From JBBABP01 sp041657585 (lineage in GTDB: Bacteria; Patescibacteriota; Gracilibacteria; Absconditabacterales; Absconditicoccaceae): a stretch of DNA of 45,670 nucleotides. Each line of letters starts with the position of its first letter. The first letter of the stretch is position 1. The position numbers and the translations under genes are program-made. The stretch covers positions 1 through 45,670 of the forward strand of contig JBBABP010000002.1 of assembly GCA_041657585.1 (NCBI GenBank). The letters are read 5' to 3'. Of this stretch, positions 39,730 to 45,670 are shown in pieces. The notes below the pieces were generated by a model. The model had not been told where the DNA came from. It did no database searches and saw nothing but the letters and a program-made list of their open reading frames with translations.

Positions 39730-42402
39730 ATGACAGAAGAAAAAACATTATTATGATGAGCTGTTTTGCATCATTCTATAGAGGACGAAATATCAAAATC
39801 TTATATAGAATATGCTATGTCCGTAATTGTTTCTCGTGCGTTGCCAGATACAAGAGATTGATTTAAACCAGTGTTGAGAAGAATTCTTTTTGGTATGTAC
39901 CAGATGAATAATTTTTTTAATCAGAAACACAAAAAATCAGCTAGAATAGTTTGAGACGTAATGTGAAAATATCATCCGCATGGAGATAGTAGTATCTACG
40001 AGGCAATGGTTCGTATGGCACAGCCACGATCATTTAGATATCCGTTGGTTGATGGACAAGGAAACTTTGGAAGTATAGATTGAGATTGAGCTGCGGCGAT
40101 GAGGTATACTGAAGCTAGATTAACAAAAATAGCTGAAGAGATGCTTAACGATATAGATCAAGACACTATTGATTGGAGAGATAATTTTGATTGATCTTTA
40201 CAAGAACCAATAATGTTGCCAACAAAATTTCCAAATCATCTTTGTAATGGCACGATGTGAATTGCTGTTTGAATGGCAACAAATATGCCACCGCACAATT
40301 TAAATGAAGTAATTGATGCTTGTTTGCTTTTGCTTGAAAAGGAATGAAAACCAATAAAAAAAGATACAAAGGCAACAAAGGTTTCAAAGGCAACAAAGGC
40401 AACAAAGGATTGAAAAATAAATACACAAGAAGAGTTATTAGAAAGCTGATTACGTGATGAGGAAACAAAAACTAATCAAGAAGTTTCAATTGATGAAATT
40501 ATGGAAATTATCAAATGACCAGATTTCCCAACTTGATGAATAATGTACGACTCCAACAATATCAAAGAAGTCTACAAAAGATGAAAATGAGGTATTGTCG
40601 TTAGGTGAAAAACGCACGTAGAAAATTGAAAACACAATAACATTATAGTTATAGATGAAATACCGTATGTTGTTAACAAATCAGGATTGGTTTCTAAAAT
40701 TTGAGAATTAGTTGTAGATAAAAGAATAGAATGAGTGACAGACATCAGAGATGAGTCTAGCAAAAATAAAATCAGAATAGCTATTTATATCAAAAACTGA
40801 ATAGATCCAGACAAGATACTCGTTGAACTTTACAAATATACAGACCTTCAAACAAACTTTAATGTAAATAATGTGACCTTAGTTGAAAAATGAATTCAGC
40901 CAAGATTGTTGAATATCAAAGATTTGCTTATGGAATTTGTTGTATTTAGAAGACAGGTAGTTTATCGTAGATCAAATTTTCTTTTGAACAAAGCAAAAGA
41001 CAGATTGCATATTTTGGAGTGATTAAAAAAAGCGATAGATATAATTGATGAAGTAATTTCTACAATCAAAAAATCTGAAACAAAACAAGAGGCGAAAGAT
41101 AATCTGATTTCAAAATTTGAATTTACAGATATGCAAGCTGAATATATTTTGATGATGAGATTGCAATCATTGGTTGGTCTTGAAATTCAAAAGATAGCTG
41201 AGGAAATCGAAGAAAAGAAAAAATTAATTGAATATCTAGAATGAATTATCAACGATCCTTTGAAATTAGATAACGTGATCAAAGAAGAGTTTGAATATAT
41301 CAAACAAAAATATTGAGATGAAAGAAAAACTGAACTTTCTCAAGATTTGAGCGTCTACAATATCGCTTGAAGTCTCAAAGCATTCAAAGATGCTGCCGAC
41401 AAAGTAAAGGAAGATGTGATAGTTTGGATATGAAATGATTTTTCTATAAGAATATTATATCAATCAAGAATACAGGTAATACCAGAAGAAACTATGGATT
41501 TGATTTATACTCACAATCAAGATAAATTAATTGTGATTACGGATATTTGAGAATTAGTAGTTCAAAGGCTGAAAGATTTTGGTAGTTTCGTGATGAAACA
41601 ATCTGCTTTGAATCTCAATGAACATTTTGGATTAAAATGAAAAATTATATTTGCCAAAACGCTTCATTTCCCATACGATTTCTTAGTGTTCTTAACAAAT
41701 GAAAATAGCATCAAAAAAATTAAAAAAGAATTATTGTTATCGTTCAAAAAATTCCCAACTATAGTTATGAATTTAGCTTCATGAGAAAAAATAGTTAACG
41801 TAGAAGCAGTAAGTCCTGGAGATAATTTGTGAATAATTACAAAAAAATGACGGATGTTGCTTTTCAAAAATGATGATCTTAGGCCAATGTGAAAAACTGC
41901 TTGATGAGTAAAAGCAATAGATTTGGAAGAATGAGATCAAGTAGCAAATATGGTTTTGCACAAAGATGAACCGTTTATACTAATTCATTCAGATAAAAAT
42001 TGAAAGCTACTAAATTTAGAAGATTTGAAAATGTGGAAGAGAGCTAGAAAATGAATTGTTGTGATGACGTGAACTGAAAAATTGGAATGATGAATAAGTA
42101 TCATAGAATGAGCAATTAGAATCAGATTTAAAGATTGAACAATACAAACATTGCATTCAAATGATATTCGTTTGGACGAGCCAGAAACTCCATTGCAAAA
42201 AATGGTAGAAAAACATATCGATGTAATTTATAGACCACGAGAAGAAAAAGATGAAAATTTAAGATACAAAGAAGAAAGAAAAAAAGCAGAAAAAGAATGA
42301 TTGAAAATGGAAAAAAATATGTGAGAAGACTGAACTGAAAAATCTGAAGAATGAACTGAAAAATCTGAAGAAGAAATTCAACCTGAAGAAAAAAGTGAGT
42401 AA
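39730..42402 (+). CDS. gyrA: DNA gyrase / topoisomerase IV subunit A
   Basis: 890 residues. The N-terminus has SYIEYAMSVIVSRALPDTRD, the drug-site region KYHPHGDSSIYEAMVRMAQP and the catalytic Tyr126 in AMRYTEARL, followed by MPPHNLNEVIDA and GPDFPTGG. The C-terminal domain has six-bladed pinwheel repeats (LGIITKKGRMLLF, RPMGKTAGGVKAI), but no QRRGGRG GyrA box in the first blade, so ParC is possible. A repeat-derived Lys/Thr-rich insert lies at about 211-227, and the acidic tail repeats GTEKSEEG. It breaks and rejoins double-stranded DNA together with the B subunit, which is not in the window. Confidence 0.9.
40361..40410. repeat. AAAGGCAACAAAGG repeat inside gyrA
   Basis: At least four imperfect copies of an AAAGGCAACAAAGG-like unit in frame within gyrA, encoding a KATKVSKATKATK-type stretch. 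The same unit is intergenic upstream of dnaG. Confidence 0.75.
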
Positions 42403-42433
42403 AACAAAACATTTTTTTATTCTACGTTTCTGA

Positions 42434-42476
42434 CCTCCTTGATAAAGGAGGTGTCCCGATTTATTCGGGACGGAGG
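42434..42476. repeat. Palindromic intergenic repeat
   Basis: CCTCCTT (42434) with AAGGAGG (42445), then GTCCCGA (42453) with TCGGGAC (42465), then CGGAGG. Same architecture as 39430-39519. It may also end gyrA transcription. Confidence 0.7.
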
Positions 42477-42566
42477 ATTTGTTAAAATACAAAAAAATTC
42501 CAAATTCAAATTTCCCAAACAAAAATTAATTAAAAAAGAAGTCTGATTTAAAAATTAATTTTTTGA

Positions 42567-44075
42567 ATGCCAAATCGCGTAGTAAATAAAGTTATCAAAA
42601 CATATCTTATAATCAATTCACATATTCATCAGCCTTCTTTCAAAAATCAGGAAAAGATAATTTTCTGACTGATAGAAAAATGCAAGAATACAATTTTTGG
42701 CAAAAAATATTGATTTAAATATATCAATTCTATTCAGGATTTTCAAAATCAAGTTCCAATTTCTCATTACAAAGATTTTCAAAACTGGATAACTTATATG
42801 CTAAAATGAGAAAAAGATGTCACTTATCCTGGCAAGATAGATTGGTTTGCTACGTCTTCTTGAACTACTTGATGAGTAGGAAAATTTATTCCAATCACAA
42901 GAGACAATCTCAAACAATCCCATTTCAAATGATGAATGGAGGCATTAAGTTTATTCGTCAGAAATAATCCAAGGAGCCAATTTTTTAAATGAAAGTGACT
43001 TGTTATATGATGATGATTTACAAAAAATCCTTATACTTGAGAAAATAATGTTTGATTTATTTCTGCCATACTTCAAAAAACTGCACCATGGATATGACAA
43101 TATTTTAGAGAACCTTGTGCGGAAATTTCTTATATGGAAAATCGAGAAGAAAAAGCACAAAGAATGATAGAGGATACAATAGACAAAAATATTACATTTC
43201 TAAACTGACAACCATCTTGGTGATCAAATTTTCTTTACAAAGTTTTGGAATATACAGGTAAAAAAAATATTTTAGAAGTCTGGCCAAATTTAGAATTATT
43301 TTTTCGATGAGGAATGTCAATCGATCTTTATTTGCCACAATTTCATACATTATTGCCTTCGCCAAAAATGAAATATTATCAGGCTTACAATGCTTCTGAA
43401 TGATTTTTTGCAGTTCAAGATAAAAACAATATTGATGATATGATACTTTTGACAAGCCATGGAGTTTTTTATGAATTTATACCTTTTGAAGAATATTGAA
43501 AAATCAATCCCACGGTTTTGACTTTAAATGAAGTAGAAATTTGAAAAGATTATGTAATTTTGATTACAAATAATTCTTGATTACGAAGATATGTGCTTTG
43601 AGATACAGTAAAATTTACAGCTTTAAACCCTTGGAAAATAAAAATTTCTTGAAGAACAAAATATTATATAGATGTTGTAGGGGAGTGTGTAACTTCAGAT
43701 TATACAGACAAGGCATTATTAGAAACTTGTAAAATCACAGATACAATCGCCACAGATTATATGGTGGCGCCTATTACTTATGTTTGATGAGATATTAGAT
43801 GAGCTTATGAATGGATAGTTGAATTTACAAAAAAACCAACTAACATCGAAGAGTTTGCTAAAATTCTTGATAGGGAATTAGGAAATATAAATTCATATTA
43901 TTTTGATGAGAGACATGATACCAAAGTTCTTTGAGATCCAGTAATCCATGCAGTTAAGCAATGAACTTTCTATGATCGAATGAAATCAAAAAATAAGCTT
44001 TGAGGACAATATAAGATACCAAAACTTTCAAACGATAGAAATAATATTGATGAGGTATTGGCTATAATTGAATAA
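42567..44075 (+). CDS. GH3-family acyl-adenylate/amido synthetase
   Basis: 502 residues. The signature FATSSGTTGGVGKFIPIT (about 93-110) is the GH3 ATP/AMP-binding motif 1; later LNGQPSWGSNFLY, the YNASEGFFAVQD motif 2 (about 285) and the RRYVLGDTVKF motif 3 with its YVLGD core (about 350) appear in the usual order, then the C-terminal lid. GH3 enzymes adenylate carboxylic acids and conjugate them to amino acids; plants use them on auxin and jasmonate, while bacterial roles are mostly unknown. The length is slightly below plant members. Very rich in TGA glycines, three in a row near VIGGG. Confidence 0.85.
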
Positions 44076-44147
44076 TGAATTTTTTTAATTCTTGCTCACC
44101 TATTTCTTTGGAGGACTTTAATGTTTTAATGTTTTAATTTTTTAATT

Positions 44148-44768
44148 TTATCTCTTCTCACAAATAATAATAAATCAGATTAATATATTTTTTTCTTTTA
44201 TAGGAACAATTATAATTCAATCAAAAATACTTTTTATTAACGTTTCCAGATTTTGGATTTTGTGATTAAAAAGCTTTATCTTGAAATTATCATCCTTATG
44301 TTCTCGCAGAAATTCACGTCTTTGCAAAAAATATCAGATAATTAATTTTCAATTATTGTTTAATATTCTATAACTTTCCTCGAAGAAATTCTGTAGATTT
44401 TCAATATGTTCCAAAACAAAAAAACTGATTGCTAAATCAAAATAATTATCCTGAAAGGGTAGTGTCTTTTCCAAGTCACAAATTATCTTTTCTACGTTCT
44501 TTCATGGATGCTTTTTTAATAGTTTTTCTGCTATATCACAAGCAATATATTTTTTGAATTTATAATTTTTCAAAATATCATAAATCCTGCCATCTCAAGC
44601 TCATAGATCTATAATATTTAATTTTTCAGTATCTCTTGGTATGAAATTTAGAAAATTATTATTATCGAAACTATTTAAATGTTTGTGGAAATTCCCATAA
44701 TCATTGGCTATCAGATTATATCATTCTTTTGGATCTTTGATTAATATATGTTTGCTTGAATAGGACAA
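44148..44768 (-). CDS. SAM-dependent class I methyltransferase
   Basis: 206 residues. Motif I is NIIDLGAGDGRIYDIL (about 50-65; two of its glycines are TGA), the acidic end of strand 2 is KYIACDIAEKLL, and post-motif signatures DNYFDLAISFFVLEHIEN and YRILNNNGKLII match the methyltransferase-11/25 group of small-molecule enzymes. The substrate is unknown. No ATG precedes the conserved part in frame and a TAG lies upstream, so TTG at 44768 is the probable start, as in dnaG. Confidence 0.8.
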
Positions 44769-44850
44769 AAGAAATAAATTAAAAAACTAAAAAACTAAAA
44801 GATTAAAAAACTTTATTGCTTTTATAGCTTTCATAATCCTTTATTGCTTT
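44769..44850. repeat. Interspersed AT-rich repeat
   Basis: Iterated TTAAAAAACTAAAAAACTAA and ATTGCTTTTATAGCTTTCAT units, the same family as 30901-31080. In both places it lies immediately upstream of a TTG-initiated leftward gene. Confidence 0.65.
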
Positions 44851-44857
44851 TTTGGCT

Positions 44858-45268
44858 TTAAAAGAAACTTTTTTTCATATCATCGTCTTTTTTTTCTTGA
44901 ACTTTATTTAGATATGGTTGCATTTTTTCTTCTATGTTAGGATTTGGACTTTGTAAAAATTTAGTTAATTCAGTTGTTTTTTCTGCGGCTTTTTTGATAT
45001 GAACATAATATTTACTGAGTTCAGAAACAACATCAGACATATCATCATTTTTTGCAAGAAGGTCTGTTACTTTTTCTTTGAGAATATTATTTTGTTGAAG
45101 GTATTCATCAAGCTCTCAGTTCAAAAATTGTATTTCTTTGTTTGCTTCTTTTACATGAGATCTTAATTCATTCACAGTATCTTTGTGTTGATATCTAAGA
45201 TAAAAAATAAAATATCAGATTAATCATCAAACTAATATCGCTAAAATAATATATCAAGAAGAAATCAT
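44858..45268 (-). CDS. Membrane-anchored coiled-coil protein
   Basis: 136 residues. One N-terminal transmembrane helix (GYIILAILVGGLIGYFILYL) is followed by a long charged coiled coil (about 27-110; EANKEIQFLNGELDEYLQQN). This bitopic layout is common among small envelope or division-associated proteins, but no specific family is visible. It shares orientation with the methyltransferase downstream, which lies beyond the repeat. Confidence 0.65.
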
Positions 45269-45401
45269 TAATAATAATTAAAAGTTAAAAATGAATAATT
45301 AAAAATTATTTATTATTTAAATTCAGTATATTATTTTAACCACTGAAATCAACAAAATATTTATTAAGAAAATATTTTAACCCGCAAAGCGGCGTCAAAA
45401 A

Positions 45402-45430
45402 AAACTCTCCGAAACCTCGGAGAGTTTTTA
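45402..45430. terminator. Terminator of the HU gene (bidirectional)
   Basis: AAACTCTCCG (45402-45411) and CGGAGAGTTT (45418-45427) form a perfect 10-bp stem with T-runs on both strands. It ends the leftward HU transcript. Confidence 0.9.
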
Positions 45431-45474
45431 GAAAGCTTTCTTATTGAAAAACTATTTTCATAATAATTTATATA

Positions 45475-45670
45475 CTAGCTTTTCTTTACTGCAGCTTTGA
45501 ATTCTGAACCAGCCTTGAAAGTAACTACTTTCATAGCAGGAATCTTGATTTTTTGACTTGGGTTTTGTGGATTAACACCTTCTCTAGCTTTTCTTTTTGA
45601 AGCTTTGAAAGTTCCGAATCCTTGGATTCTAACTTCTCCAGATTTTTTAACTCCACCAATTACAGTTTCG
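45475..45670 (-). CDS. HU/IHF-family nucleoid protein (5' part outside window)
   Basis: The last 64 residues are visible, ending at a TAG. VRIQGFGTFKASKRKAREGV then NPQNPSQKIKIPAMKVVTFK and AGSEFKAAVKK is the typical HU sequence with the DNA-intercalating NP beta-arm. HU bends and compacts DNA non-specifically. All seven visible glycines use GGT or GGA and none uses TGA, unlike nearly every other gene in the window. It has a strong own terminator. Confidence 0.95.
   Translation of the reverse strand, partial: ETVIGGVKKSGEVRIQGFGTFKASKRKAREGVNPQNPSQKIKIPAMKVVTFKAGSEFKAAVKKS

Overview
The window is an AT-rich bacterial segment that only makes sense if TGA is read as glycine (genetic code 25). 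Every long gene, host or mobile, is broken by in-frame TGA codons that fall exactly on conserved glycines: the ADAG of HtpX, the Walker A of HsdR, the DPCSGTGG of HsdM, the HIGH region of IleRS and the KYHPHGD region of GyrA. Real stops are TAA and TAG. This code is known from Candidate Phyla Radiation lineages Gracilibacteria (BD1-5/GN02) and Absconditabacteria (SR1). The host gene set (DUF5684-like protein, MscL, small single-TM proteins, oversized IleRS) fits a gracilibacterium-like host, but the exact lineage cannot be fixed from sequence alone. No tRNA, rRNA or CRISPR array was seen; there is one tmRNA.

Layout. (1) 1-2316, host chromosome on the minus strand: htpX, a DedA-family gene and a small secreted protein. 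(2) 2317-25366, a 23-kb integrated element bounded by 37-bp near-identical direct repeats, inserted at the transcription terminator of ssrA. Its left arm (minus strand) holds a primase-helicase and small accessory genes. The centre (plus strand, 6248-19853) is a defence island: hsdR, a GHKL-ATPase/PD-(D/E)XK protein, hsdS, a PsbP-like duplicated-domain protein, hsdM, a pseudo-methyltransferase/specificity/AlbA_2 fusion, a membrane protein, a GmrSD-type DUF262 protein and a zinc-ribbon protein. The right arm holds an XRE regulator, small unknowns, an ArdC-like antirestriction protein, a transposase-like zinc-finger protein and a large serine recombinase. (3) 25397-45670, host: ssrA, a DUF5684-like protein, orphan genes, mscL, dnaG, an acyltransferase, a 1393-residue ileS, a GyrI-like protein, gyrA/parC, a GH3-family gene, a methyltransferase and an HU gene cut by the window edge.

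How it fits together. The recombinase reading frame runs through the right attachment repeat into ssrA antisense sequence, and the left attachment repeat opens in the same frame into a 75-residue continuation. The attachment site therefore lies inside the recombinase gene, and integration swaps the recombinase C-terminus. The same repeat is also a hairpin-plus-T-run terminator for ssrA, so integration restores the terminator on both sides. The element has replication, integration, antirestriction and restriction functions but no recognisable capsid or conjugation genes, which resembles a P4-type satellite or an integrative mobilizable element.

In the host part the strongest oddity is IleRS, which carries a complete Nudix domain, a histidine-phosphatase domain, a possible second degenerate phosphatase-like insert and a stretch derived from a simple repeat. 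GyrA carries a comparable repeat-derived insert.
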